This document shows positions 22,685 through 30,783 of a stretch of 49,132 nucleotides of DNA, piece by piece. The DNA is taken from contig NZ_SMKO01000059.1 in assembly GCF_004348685.1 (NCBI RefSeq), positions 1-49,132 of the forward strand, read 5' to 3'. The position numbers and the translations under genes were made by a program. Origin of the DNA: Nonomuraea deserti (GTDB lineage: Bacteria; Actinomycetota; Actinomycetes; Streptosporangiales; Streptosporangiaceae). The notes under the pieces are model-generated. The model was not told the origin of the DNA. It did not search any database and saw only the letters and a program-made list of their open reading frames with translations. Position 1 is the first letter of the stretch. The number at the start of each line of letters is the position of its first letter.

Positions 22685-24175
22685 TCAGTGTCGGCCGGCC
22701 CCCGGCCACCCTTCGGCACCGTCGGGGTCGTGCACGACGGTGATTCCCTCGTCGATCAGCGCGGTCGACCGGTCGGCCAGGTCGTAGCGGGGCCAGCCCG
22801 GGTCGCCGTCGGCGACGAAACGAACCCAGGCGCCGTGGGCCGTATCGGCCACGACCTGCGATCGTTCGTCGCCGATGAGGGCGCGGCTGGACTTCTCGTC
22901 GAGGAGGTCGAACACGTACGGGATCTCCACCGCATGGGCGGCGCCGAGGCGGCCGCCGAAGCTCGGCGACTCGTGGTCGAAGCGGTACATCCACGTGTCG
23001 GCTACGCCGGCCGCGCACCGTGCCTCGGCGACCTGGACCGTTGGAGTCCGAACGAAGCAGTCGGTGGTCACGGCAGCGAGCAGGTCCCCGTGGCCTGCCT
23101 CCGGCCGGGCTGCCCGGTAGCGCTCGACCGTCCCGTCGGGCGTGCCGAGGGCGCTCACGGCCGCGGAGAGGATGGACTCGTCGACGAAGTCGATCATGCC
23201 GGTGGGGACGAGGCCGATCCGGGTGTCGTCGCGGTTCCATCCGGCCAGGAGCCGCACGTCACCGCCGGCGCCCCTTCTCAACGCGTCGAGCGGGTGGTCG
23301 GGAAGGGTGTCGCCGTCGACGACAGGGGCGAAGGGGAGGCTTTCCCACGTGGCCGGATCGGCGGCGGTCTGGACCTCCCTGAGGAGGGCGGACGCCGCCC
23401 GGGTGAGCCGTTCGACCGGCACCCGGCCGAGGGCCTCCCGGGTCGGGGCGACCCCGAGAGACCCGGCCAGCCTCGAGGCCATGTCCGCGGCGGTCTCAGC
23501 CGTGAGTATCTGGGCCGCCGCCCCGCTCTGGGTGATCGCCTGGCGGAACAGGCCTCGGGCGCGGGGCATGGCCATGAGGGCGATGACGCTCACGGCCCCG
23601 GCGGACTGGCCGGCGACGGTCACCTTCCCCGGATCCCCGCCGAAGGCGGCGATGTTGCCCTGGACCCACTCCAGCGCGGCGATCTGATCCAGCAACCCCA
23701 GGTTGACGGTGCCGTCATCGAGGCGGAGAAAGCCCTCGGCACCGAGCCGGTAGTTGATCGTGACGCACACGACCCCGTCGCGGGCGAAGGAGGTGCCGCG
23801 GTAGCCGGCGACGGACCCGGACCCCTTCGTGAACATGCCGCCGTGGATCCAGACCAGCACCGGCAAGCCGGATCGCCGGGGATCGGGGGTCCACACGTTG
23901 AGGTTGAGGCATTCCTCGCCAGGGATCACGACCTCCGGAAACAGCGCTGAGCTCTCCGGCCCGTCGTTGGCTTTCGGGCAGGTCGGCCCGTAGTCGGTGG
24001 CGCTGCGCTCGCCTTCCCACCGTACGGGCGGCTCGGGAGGCCGCATGCGGCGCGGCCCGAAGGGCGGGGCGGCGTACGGGATCCCGAGGAACGCCGCCGC
24101 TCCCTCGTCCATCCGGCCCCGCAGGCGGCCACTCGCCACCTGAACCTCTGGTGCGCTGTCCTCGGTCTTCGTCAT
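22685..24175 (-). CDS. type B carboxylesterase
   Basis: A 496-residue alpha/beta-hydrolase. The oxyanion region is VLVWIHGGMFTKGSG. The nucleophile is Ser in VAGQSAGAVSV (GQSAG in place of the commoner GESAG). The catalytic His lies in AAHAVEIPYVFDLL, and the acid is probably in the AGWNRDDTRIGL segment. EECLNLNVWTP is the family signature. ATG 24175 has AGGAG five bases upstream. It would hydrolyse carboxylic esters of broad range, comparable with para-nitrobenzyl esterases. No signal peptide is visible, so it is probably cytoplasmic. No obvious operon partner. Confidence 0.92.
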   Translation of the reverse strand: MTKTEDSAPEVQVASGRLRGRMDEGAAAFLGIPYAAPPFGPRRMRPPEPPVRWEGERSATDYGPTCPKANDGPESSALFPEVVIPGEECLNLNVWTPDPRRSGLPVLVWIHGGMFTKGSGSVAGYRGTSFARDGVVCVTINYRLGAEGFLRLDDGTVNLGLLDQIAALEWVQGNIAAFGGDPGKVTVAGQSAGAVSVIALMAMPRARGLFRQAITQSGAAAQILTAETAADMASRLAGSLGVAPTREALGRVPVERLTRAASALLREVQTAADPATWESLPFAPVVDGDTLPDHPLDALRRGAGGDVRLLAGWNRDDTRIGLVPTGMIDFVDESILSAAVSALGTPDGTVERYRAARPEAGHGDLLAAVTTDCFVRTPTVQVAEARCAAGVADTWMYRFDHESPSFGGRLGAAHAVEIPYVFDLLDEKSSRALIGDERSQVVADTAHGAWVRFVADGDPGWPRYDLADRSTALIDEGITVVHDPDGAEGWPGAGRH

Positions 24176-24465
24176 TCCCTCTCCTGTCGCTCGGAGCTCC
24201 GCGGCCTCCGCACGTGGAGCCGTGCCGGCCACGGGATCGAGCATCACAAGCTCAGGTCGGGGCGTCTTGCACGAATGTTCCGGCCCGGGGTGGTCCCGCC
24301 CCGATCGTCTCCATGCGGCGTCCTCACGCACCATGAGGGGGTCCCGGTAGCAATGAAGAAATTTCCAGCGAAATAGCCCCTGAACTGGGGAAACGGTTGC
24401 ATTTGACGAGTTAGTGATCACTGCCGCTACGTTCGTTCCGGTTTCGTCCGATACGGCAGGTAGAG
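24176..24465. other. intergenic stretch with possible Tn3 left end
   Basis: No gene is visible. A run of five G at 24337-24341 followed by TCCCGGTAGCAATGAAG, and GGGGAAACGG ending GACGAGTTAG about 50 bases later, resemble the GGGG...TTAG layout of Tn3 terminal repeats. The region is more AT-rich than its surroundings. No matching right end was found. Confidence 0.3.
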
Positions 24466-25976
24466 GTGGTGCGTTTGTCCGAGAAGATGTTCTCCGAGGA
24501 GCAGCTGGAGCAGCTGCGCTCGTACCCGGAGATCGCCAGCGATGAGTTGATCCGGCATTTCACGCCGACGGCGGCGGATGTGGCCTTCGTCGACCCGGGG
24601 AAGGCCACATCCGGTCGACCGGCTGGGCATGCTGGTCCAGCTGTGCACACTGCCCTGGCTCGGGTTCGTACCCGACGACGTGACCGCCGCACCGGCCGTG
24701 GCGGTGGCACGGGTGGCCGAGCGGCTGGGGGGTGACCCCGGCGGCGCTGCGGCTGTACGGTAAGCGCGATCAGACCCGCTCGGATCATCTGGGCCTGATC
24801 GCCAAGTATCTGGAGTGGCAGACAGCTCCGGCGGGCAGCCAGGCGATGAAGGAGCTGGAGCAGTTCCTGCTGGACCGGGCGATGGAGCACGACTCGCCGA
24901 CGCTGCTGTTCAACCTGGCGCGCGAGTATCTGATGGCGGCCAAGGTGATCCGGCCCGGCGTGCTCATCTTGGCCAAGATGGTCGGCACGGCGCGCAAGGC
25001 GGCCTCTGATCTGACCTCGCAGCTGGTGGGGCACCTGCTGACCGCTGAGGTCCGCGCCGACCTGGAACGGATGCTGGTCGTGGATGCGGGGCTGGGGATG
25101 ACTCGGCTGGAGTGGCTGGTCAGCCCGGCCCGGGACGCCTCGTCGACGTCGGTGAAGACCGCGATCGACAAGCTGACCTGGCTGCGCGCGATCGACGCCC
25201 ACCAGATGGATGTGTCGGTGCTGCCGAACGAGCGGCGCCGGTTCCTGGCGCAGGTGGCGCGCCGCTCGACCAACCAGGGGCTGGAGCGGCGCAAGGAACG
25301 TAAGTTCCCGATCCTGCTGGCGTTCGTCGCCCAGGCCGCGGTCGACCAACTCGATGAGGTGGTGGCTCTGTTGGATCAGGCCGTCAGCGCGCGGGAGTCG
25401 CGGGCGAAGTCCAAGACGGATGAGGCGCTGGTCGAGCGGGCCAAGAAGGGTGAGGCCCGGCAGCTGGTGATGGACGTGATCCTTCCGGTGCTGGCCGATC
25501 CGTCGATCCCTGATGATGAGGTGGGCGGGATGCTGCGCGAGCGGATCGGCATGCAGCGGCTGCGGGAGATCACCTCTGATGCGTGGACGCCGCTGCCCCG
25601 GGACCACGGCCGGCTGTCGGAGCTGGAGTCCTCCTACACCTACCTGCGCCAGTTCACGCCGAACGTGCTGGCCGCGATCGACTTCCAGCCGCACCTGGAG
25701 CAGCAGACCGAGCAGGCGTGGTGCCTGACCCTGCTGACCAACTCCGTGGTCGCCTGGACGACAGAATATTATTCCAGAGCGGTGCTGGAGCTGCGCTCCC
25801 AGGGCCGGGAGGTGAGCGACGAGATCCTGTCGCACACCTCGCCCGGCCACAGCGACAACATCAACTTCTTCGGCGTCATCAATGTCGACGTGGAGGCGGA
25901 GCTGGCCAAGCTCGACACCAGCGGCTGGCGGCCGCTGCGGCCCGCGCAACTTCGCGAGCTGGGGCTGACGCCCTGA
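24466..25976 (+). pseudogene. Tn3-family transposase with frameshifts and deleted catalytic core
   Basis: The N-terminal DUF4158 region starts at GTG 24466 (SEKMFSEEQLEQLRSYPEIA). It shifts frame near 24600 (PVDRLGMLVQLCTLPWLGFV) and again near 24730 in a run of six G, then runs on from PAALRLYGKRDQTRSDHLGL. Reading is clean through FTPNVLAAIDFQ near 25690. It then jumps directly to the extreme C-terminus of the family (WCLTLLTNSVVAWTTEYY, DNINFFGVINVDVEAELAKL) and a stop at 25976. All three catalytic acidic residues lie in the missing middle, about 500 residues. The product cannot transpose, though it could still bind ends if the frame were restored. Confidence 0.88.
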
Positions 25977-26028
25977 CAGGTTCTGGGCCGCGCCTTCTGC
26001 AGGGAGAGGGCGCAGGCGGTTGATCGTA

Positions 26029-26059
26029 GGGGTGGCTTGCGCCGGGCGCGGGCCACCCC
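26029..26059. terminator. GC-rich hairpin downstream of the Tn3 remnant
   Basis: GGGGTGGC (26029-26036) pairs perfectly with GCCACCCC (26052-26059), with further GC pairing in the loop. It stands between two convergent pseudogenes and could terminate both. No T-run follows. Confidence 0.4.
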
Positions 26060-26067
26060 CTGGGTAC

Positions 26068-26545
26068 CTACGGCCCGTTCTGGGTGAGCGCGGCGATGAC
26101 GTGGAGCATGCCGTAGGCGGCCGTCATGGTCTCGGCGTCGAAGGCGCCGGTGCGCCCGCTCCGGGTGAGGCCGGACAGGAGAGCGGCCAGGTCCGCCGTG
26201 CGCGGCTGGTGCAGGTCGACCTCGAGGCGGGGCGGCTGTGGCACCGAGGCCGGTGCTGTGGTGGCGTGCGATCGCATCGCCTGGCTGGCGCCGCGCTGCA
26301 GGCGTTCGTGCGCTTCGTCGGGGTGCATGCCGTCGGCCGCGTGCTGGCCGAGACCGCGTTTGACCGGCACGGTGCGGCCTGGGGCGCCAGGGCTTTGAAC
26401 TCCGCGTATGCCGCCTCATCGCCGCTGGCCAGCACGACGGGCACGCCGTAGGAGCCGGCCAGTAGCGTGTTGATACCGATCTCGCCGTGCGAGGTGCCGT
26501 TGTGCGGACGTCGAGGACGGCGTCGGCCATGGTGTGGGCGAGCAC
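26068..26545 (-). pseudogene. M55 family D-aminopeptidase, broken C-terminal part
   Basis: Read with frame changes, the minus strand gives AHTMADAVLDVR, then NGTSHGEIGINTLLAGSYG and VPVVLASGDEAAYAEFKALA, then VKRGLGQHAADGMHPDEAHE and RLEVDLHQPRTADLAALLSG to a stop. These are consecutive blocks of the DppA/M55 peptidase fold, including the conserved GEIG and VKRGLG segments. At least two indels separate them. The N-terminal third with the metal ligands is missing because an integrase fragment begins at about 26540. M55 enzymes remove N-terminal D-amino acids and usually accompany dipeptide ABC transporters, none of which remain here. Confidence 0.7.
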
Positions 26546-26935
26546 CGCGCCACCGGTGCCTGCACCCGCGGCCCGCTGTTCCTCACCGACCGCAAGGCCC
26601 CGGCCGGAACCCCGACACTCGACGTGTGCCCGGAGACCGGCAGGGCCCGGCTCTCCTACCGCCGCGCTGAGGAGATCTTCGAGGAGAACACCCGGCTACT
26701 GGCCAACCCCCTCGCCTCACCCGACGACATCGAGGACCTGGACGGCTGGACCCTGCACCGGCTCCGGCACAGTGCTCTGACGCACGACGCCGAAGACGGT
26801 ACCTCGACCCCGATGCTGCTGGCCCGCTCCCGCCAGGCCTCCGTCCGCTCCCTGGAGCGATACGCCCGCCCCGGCGTCGACTCGGTCGCCCGGCACGTCG
26901 CCGAACGCGACCCCGCTGCACGCCGCCGCACGTAA
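26540..26935 (+). pseudogene. tyrosine recombinase C-terminal fragment
   Basis: Only the end of an integrase is present: GPLFLTDRKAPAG, RLSYRRAEEIFEENTRLLAN, the catalytic box LHRLRHSALTHDAEDG with His and Arg, LLARSRQASVRSLERYARPG with the nucleophilic Tyr, and an Ala/Arg-rich tail ending DPAARRRT. The core-binding domain and the first catalytic Arg are missing. The sequence is closely related to the intact recombinase at 10668-11624, block by block, including the DPAARR tail. An ATG/GTG at 26534 exists but the upstream 25 bases are not integrase. Its 5' break coincides with the break in the M55 peptidase gene. Confidence 0.8.
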
Positions 26936-27027
26936 ATCCGAGCGGATCAGGGCTTCAAGATCATCTCGTTGCCCCTTTGGCACGTATCTCGGTCAGACCC
27001 CCCATACGGGCCAGGAAGGGATCGGGT

Positions 27028-28281
27028 TCAGCGCTGACGCCTGAGCTGGCTGACTGCCGCGATCACAGGGGCTGCCGCAGCAGTGACCGCCGCACCCAAC
27101 GGAGTGTCGGTGGCCAGAATCCAGCGGACAGTCCGCATAGCCAAAATGAGAATCTCGCTGCCACGCACCCGCATGCCCGCCTCGAACTGGCTGACGGCCA
27201 CGGGGAGGGTGCAGGAGCCGTCGATGACCTCACGCAGGTGCGTCAGCAGGCTGGCGGCATCGCGGATGGCAGCGCCCGCTCCCATGCCAGCGGTCGGCGG
27301 GGTGGCATGCACGGCATCACCCAAAGCGGTGATGCGACCGGCGGGCCAGGGAGCGAGGTCCCTCACGCGTGAGGAGGCGGCGTTGAAGCGGAACGCGGCG
27401 ATACTGCCGGGATCGGCCTTGACGATGACCTCGAGGGGGCGTTCTCCCCATCCTTGGCGGCGGAATCTGGCCAGTAACGCATCCCGCAACTCCTCCCCGC
27501 GAAGTCCGCGTATAGAGTCGGTCTCGGCGGACTCGGGAAACATGGCGCCCCAGATGTAGGTGGGGCCGCTCGTGATCGCGGCACGCTGGTCGGGGGCATC
27601 GAGTACGGCATTGCCCACGGGGTCGAGGAAGCCGACGTAGAGTGCCGCGCCCCGAGGAGCGATGACCATTCCCGATCGCGTTCCGAGCCGCTGCTGCTCC
27701 GGCGGGCTCAGGTTCTCGGCCGCCGTCCTGCCGGAAAAGCCGACGATCCCGGCGGGTGCGCTCGTCGGGCCGCCAGCGAGGTGCCGGGCGACCAGCGAGT
27801 GGGTACCGTCCGCCCCCACCAGCAGGTCACACTGACGGATCGCCCCGTCGGCGAGAACGACCTGCGGTGTGCCGTCGTCGGCGTACCCGAGGCCGGTGAC
27901 CGTCTGCCCTAGGTGGAGATCCTCGCCGACCGCTTCGGCAAGGAGGGTCCGCAACGTGATGCGGTCGATGTCCACGCTCGGGCTGTCGGCCAGCTGAGGC
28001 CCGTAGCCCAGGAGACGGCCGTGCCGGTCCCAGAGCGCGTCCGGGTCGCGTAGCCGGAGCGCCGATGAGGAGGCCAGCAGCTGTTCGACGATCTTCGGTG
28101 GGACGAGCTGGCGCAGGGCTTCTTGGGCCCGCCCGTCGAGGGTGATGTGGTAGCCCCCGGTTGCCGTGACATCGGTGTCACGCTCGAGGACCGCCACGTT
28201 GAACCCATGCCGGCGCAGCCCTGCGGCCAGCGCCAAACCGCCGATTCCGCCCCCGACGACGATAATACGCATTCTGAGCAC
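27028..28281 (-). CDS. FAD-dependent monooxygenase (salicylate hydroxylase-like)
   Basis: A 417-residue flavin hydroxylase. It carries the dinucleotide site RIIVVGGGIGGLALAAGLRR, the DG motif LLVGADGTHSLVARHLAG, and the second FAD motif ITALGDAVHATPPTAGMGAG. The C-terminal AVSQFEAGMRVRGSEIL fits the UbiH/salicylate-hydroxylase clan. GTG 28281 has AAAGGGAA just upstream; ATG 28272 (MRIIVVGGG) is nine bases inside and has a ribosome site 12 bases away. It is divergent from a WYL regulator 77 bases away, with direct repeats in the gap, so that regulator probably controls it. It would hydroxylate or epoxidise an aromatic or similar substrate with NAD(P)H and O2. Confidence 0.88.
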   Translation of the reverse strand: MLRMRIIVVGGGIGGLALAAGLRRHGFNVAVLERDTDVTATGGYHITLDGRAQEALRQLVPPKIVEQLLASSSALRLRDPDALWDRHGRLLGYGPQLADSPSVDIDRITLRTLLAEAVGEDLHLGQTVTGLGYADDGTPQVVLADGAIRQCDLLVGADGTHSLVARHLAGGPTSAPAGIVGFSGRTAAENLSPPEQQRLGTRSGMVIAPRGAALYVGFLDPVGNAVLDAPDQRAAITSGPTYIWGAMFPESAETDSIRGLRGEELRDALLARFRRQGWGERPLEVIVKADPGSIAAFRFNAASSRVRDLAPWPAGRITALGDAVHATPPTAGMGAGAAIRDAASLLTHLREVIDGSCTLPVAVSQFEAGMRVRGSEILILAMRTVRWILATDTPLGAAVTAAAAPVIAAVSQLRRQR

Positions 28282-28313
28282 GACTTCCCTTTAGCTCGCT
28301 GACACGGTCTTAC

Positions 28314-28341
28314 TGGACACAGTGCCACCAGTAGTGGACAC
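28314..28341. promoter_or_regulatory. TGGACAC direct repeats, 21 bp apart
   Basis: TGGACAC occurs at 28314-28320 and again at 28335-28341, exactly two helical turns apart. The 77-bp gap separates the monooxygenase from the WYL regulator. ACTGG/CCAGT half-sites overlap them. A site on one helix face suits a regulator binding as a tandem pair, most likely the adjacent WYL protein. Confidence 0.45.
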
Positions 28342-28358
28342 GGGATGGCCATCATCGG

Positions 28359-29384
28359 ATGCATGATGGGCACGTGGCCGACACTTCACGACGCGCACTG
28401 CGCCTGCTGTCGTTGCTCGCGACCCCCCGATGCTGGTCGCTGAGCGAGCTCGCCTTGCGGCTGGAAGTCAGCGAGCGCACCGTCCGCCGCGATATCGAGA
28501 CTCTGCGGGCCCTCGACTACCCCGTCGTCACCATCCACGGCCCAGCCGGCGGGTACCGGCTGGGCCCCGGGCGCACCCTGCCACCCCTGCTGTTCGACGA
28601 CGAGCAGGCGCTCGCGATCACGGTGGCTCTGCAGACCGCGCCCAGCAGCATCTTCGGACTCGGCGAGGACGCGAGACGCGCTCTGAACACCATCGAACGC
28701 GTCATGCCGGCCAGGCTACGGACGGCCATGGAGTCGCTGCACGTGACCAGCCTGCAGAACTATTGGGAGTTCCCGGCGCCCCCCATCGGTTCCGAGAGAC
28801 TCAAAGCCGCCGGAAGCGCGGTGCGCCACCGCCACCTCCTGATCGTCGACACGGTGAGAGCCGACGGCACCCGCCCGGCTCCGGGCGATGACGACTTCGC
28901 CCCCGCTCGCCGGATCGAACCTCATCACCTGGTGATCTGGGCTGGACGGTGGTACCTCGTCTCCTGGGACGTCGCCGACGGCAACTGGCGGGTACGCCGC
29001 CTCGACCGCCTCCACCTGCACCCGCCCACCGGCCTCCCCTTCACGCCCAGAGACCTGCCCGGCGGTGACGTCGCACGCTTCGTCATGACCAGCCACGACC
29101 GCGGCGATACCCCCGCCACCTGGCAGTGCACCGGTACGGCACGCCTGAATCTGCCCGCTGAAACCGTCGCACGCTGGGCACCCGGCGGATCGGTTGTTGA
29201 GCACCTCGGCCCCGATCACTGCCGCCTCACGATCGGGGCGTGGTCCTGGGCGGGTGTCGCCGGGCTTCTCGCCACCTTCGACGCCGATCTGGATCATGTG
29301 ACACCCGTCGAGCTGAGACGAGCCTGCCGCCGGCTCGTGCGCAGGTGGCGAGCAGTAGCGACTGGCTCCGTCGAGAACGCGTGA
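28359..29384 (+). CDS. WYL-domain transcriptional regulator
   Basis: A 341-residue regulator with an N-terminal HTH (WSLSELALRLEVSERTVRRD at about residues 27-46) and the following DeoR-like wing (YPVVTIHGPAGGYRLGPG). The WYL domain (AAGSAVRHRHLLIVDTVRAD, then IEPHHLVIWAGRWYLVSWDV) and a WCX-like C-terminus complete it. ATG 28359 has no obvious ribosome site; GTG 28374 is an alternative. Divergent from the FAD monooxygenase, which is its likely target. It is the second YafY-type regulator in the window, together with the one at 17093. Confidence 0.88.
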   Translation: MHDGHVADTSRRALRLLSLLATPRCWSLSELALRLEVSERTVRRDIETLRALDYPVVTIHGPAGGYRLGPGRTLPPLLFDDEQALAITVALQTAPSSIFGLGEDARRALNTIERVMPARLRTAMESLHVTSLQNYWEFPAPPIGSERLKAAGSAVRHRHLLIVDTVRADGTRPAPGDDDFAPARRIEPHHLVIWAGRWYLVSWDVADGNWRVRRLDRLHLHPPTGLPFTPRDLPGGDVARFVMTSHDRGDTPATWQCTGTARLNLPAETVARWAPGGSVVEHLGPDHCRLTIGAWSWAGVAGLLATFDADLDHVTPVELRRACRRLVRRWRAVATGSVENA

Positions 29385-29400
29385 CGGCCTGACGGTCTGA

Positions 29401-29607
29401 AACTCCAACGGGTATGGGCTTCCCCTCAACGGCAAGGTGGTGTGGGAGCGGGACGTCGCCGCCGATGAGTGCGCCTGGCAGCAGACCACGATCGACCTGA
29501 CGGCCAAGCTGACCGGGGCGACGAGCGCGACGCTGCAATGGCGGCTGTACGATGGTTATCTGGAGTATTCAAGCGTTCTAGCTGGTCAGCCGCTTGAACG
29601 TCTGTAA
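29401..29607 (+). pseudogene. remnant of a beta-sandwich (galactose-binding-like) domain
   Basis: Sixty-eight codons directly after a stop read GYGLPLNGKVVWERDVAADE, then QQTTIDLTAKLTGATSATLQ and WRLYDGYLEY. Alternating strands and the VNG-VWE/TLxWRLYD pattern resemble the C-terminal carbohydrate-binding-like domains of secreted actinobacterial proteins. No start codon or upstream domain is present. It overlaps the 3' end of the frameshifted DUF305 frame on the other strand. Confidence 0.4.
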
Positions 29608-30253
29608 GCCATGTAAGGCAAGTAGGTAGGCCGCGGCCGCCGCCGTCAGCTGCCCATGGGGCAGGGCATGCCCGCGCCGCCGAACCAGTCAGCCAGATAC
29701 TGCGCATCTGGAACATCTCGGCGTGCTGGTCGTCGCGCACCTTTGCGGCGAAGGTGGCGACCGGCTCGTGCTGGACGCCTCCGTGCATGAGCAGTTGCTG
29801 GGACATCATGACCGCCATCATGTGATGCGGGATCATGTCGCGCAGGAACGTCTCATCCAGCGCATCGCCGGACAGCTTCGACAGATCGCGCATCATCGGG
29901 TGGTAGTCGGTCGTCGGCGAATGCCCGCGATACCAGGTGGCCAGCCACTTGTTCATCGTGGCGATCTCGGCGCTTTGCGAGCTGACGATCGAGGCGCCCA
30001 AGGTGCGCATCTCGGCCCGGCCGGAGCGCTGCAGCTGCTTGGCCGCGGCCACCGCCTCCTGGTGGTGGGCGACCATGTGGGTCAGATAGTCGGCCTCATC
30101 TCTGACGTTCACCCCATGCATGGAGCTGGTCGACCCCATCATGCCCCAGCCGGTCGGCCCAGCGGTCTGCTGCCAGGCCGCCGCGATGCCGGTTCCCGCC
30201 GTGGCCGTCAGCACCGAGCCGGCCGTGATCCCCGCTAGCACCGAGCGTTTCAT
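29426..30253 (-). CDS. exported DUF305 protein, C-terminus altered by a frameshift
   Basis: ATG 30253 has GGAGG five bases upstream. Residues 1-28 are a signal peptide (MKRSVLAGITAGSVLTATAG). The mature part is a helical DUF305 domain with two ferritin-like repeats: HMVAHHQEAVAAAKQLQRSG and LRDMIPHHMMAVMMSQQLLM. Both contain the paired His and Met residues expected for copper binding. Near 29700 a one-base deletion after FQMR destroys the natural end. In the next frame YLADWFGGAGMPCPMGS and a stop at 29646 complete the family C-terminus. As sequenced, translation runs on through about 70 unrelated residues to 29426. The domain itself is complete, so a product may still fold. DUF305 proteins are linked to periplasmic copper handling, which fits the neighbouring metal genes. 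Confidence 0.78.
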   Translation of the reverse strand: MKRSVLAGITAGSVLTATAGTGIAAAWQQTAGPTGWGMMGSTSSMHGVNVRDEADYLTHMVAHHQEAVAAAKQLQRSGRAEMRTLGASIVSSQSAEIATMNKWLATWYRGHSPTTDYHPMMRDLSKLSGDALDETFLRDMIPHHMMAVMMSQQLLMHGGVQHEPVATFAAKVRDDQHAEMFQMRSIWLTGSAARACPAPWAADGGGRGLPTCLTWLTDVQAADQLERLNTPDNHRTAAIAASRSSPRSAWPSGRSWSAARRTHRRRRPAPTPPCR

Positions 30254-30363
30254 CTCGGCCTCCAACACCCTGCTCAGAGGGTCCCACTACCCTCCAGCCT
30301 GGGGTAACGCACCACATCCGCCCGTGGGGTGCCTGGTCTACTGATGTGCTCCTTGAGCTGGCT

Positions 30364-30783
30364 TCAGACGGTCCGGAGAACGGCGGCCAGGTCGTCGGGA
30401 ACGGGCATGGGCTGGGTGAGGCCGACGCGGGCGCGGCCGGTGTTGCCTTCGGGATAACGGCCCAGCGCCGAGCCAGGCGCCGCGACGACGATGCGGATCA
30501 CCTGGCCGAAGGCTTCGCGGCGGTCACGCTGGCGGACGGCGAGGGTGAACATCGCGATGTGGTTGGCGGTGTGCGGCCAGGGCCAGGGCTGGGACAGGAT
30601 GTGGGCGCGCTCCAAGTGCCGCCAGCGCGCCTCGGCGTGCGTGGTGGTGCGAGCGGCGCGCATCTCGGCCTGGTAGGCCGCGCGGACCCGTGCGGGCATC
30701 CGGCCGACCATCATGCCTCCTTGATCGTCGTGTCGGTGGTCGTCGTGTCGGTGATCGTCGTGTCGGTCGTGCTCGTCAGTCAT
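30364..30783 (-). CDS. DUF3703 protein with His-rich N-terminus
   Basis: A 139-residue protein. Residues 3-21 are an His/Asp-rich tract (HDRHDDHRHDDHRHDD) that would bind divalent metal. The rest is the DUF3703 domain: ARVRAAYQAEMRAARTTTHA, WRHLERAHILSQPWPWPHTA, HIAMFTLAVRQRDRREAFGQ, and PGSALGRYPEGNTGRARVGL. The start ATG overlaps the stop of the upstream PaaK-like ligase (ATGA), so it is translationally coupled. An internal start at MMVGRMPARV would drop the His tract. Function of the domain is not known, but its genes often stand next to metal-responsive regulators and transporters, as here. Confidence 0.82.
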   Translation of the reverse strand: MTDEHDRHDDHRHDDHRHDDQGGMMVGRMPARVRAAYQAEMRAARTTTHAEARWRHLERAHILSQPWPWPHTANHIAMFTLAVRQRDRREAFGQVIRIVVAAPGSALGRYPEGNTGRARVGLTQPMPVPDDLAAVLRTV

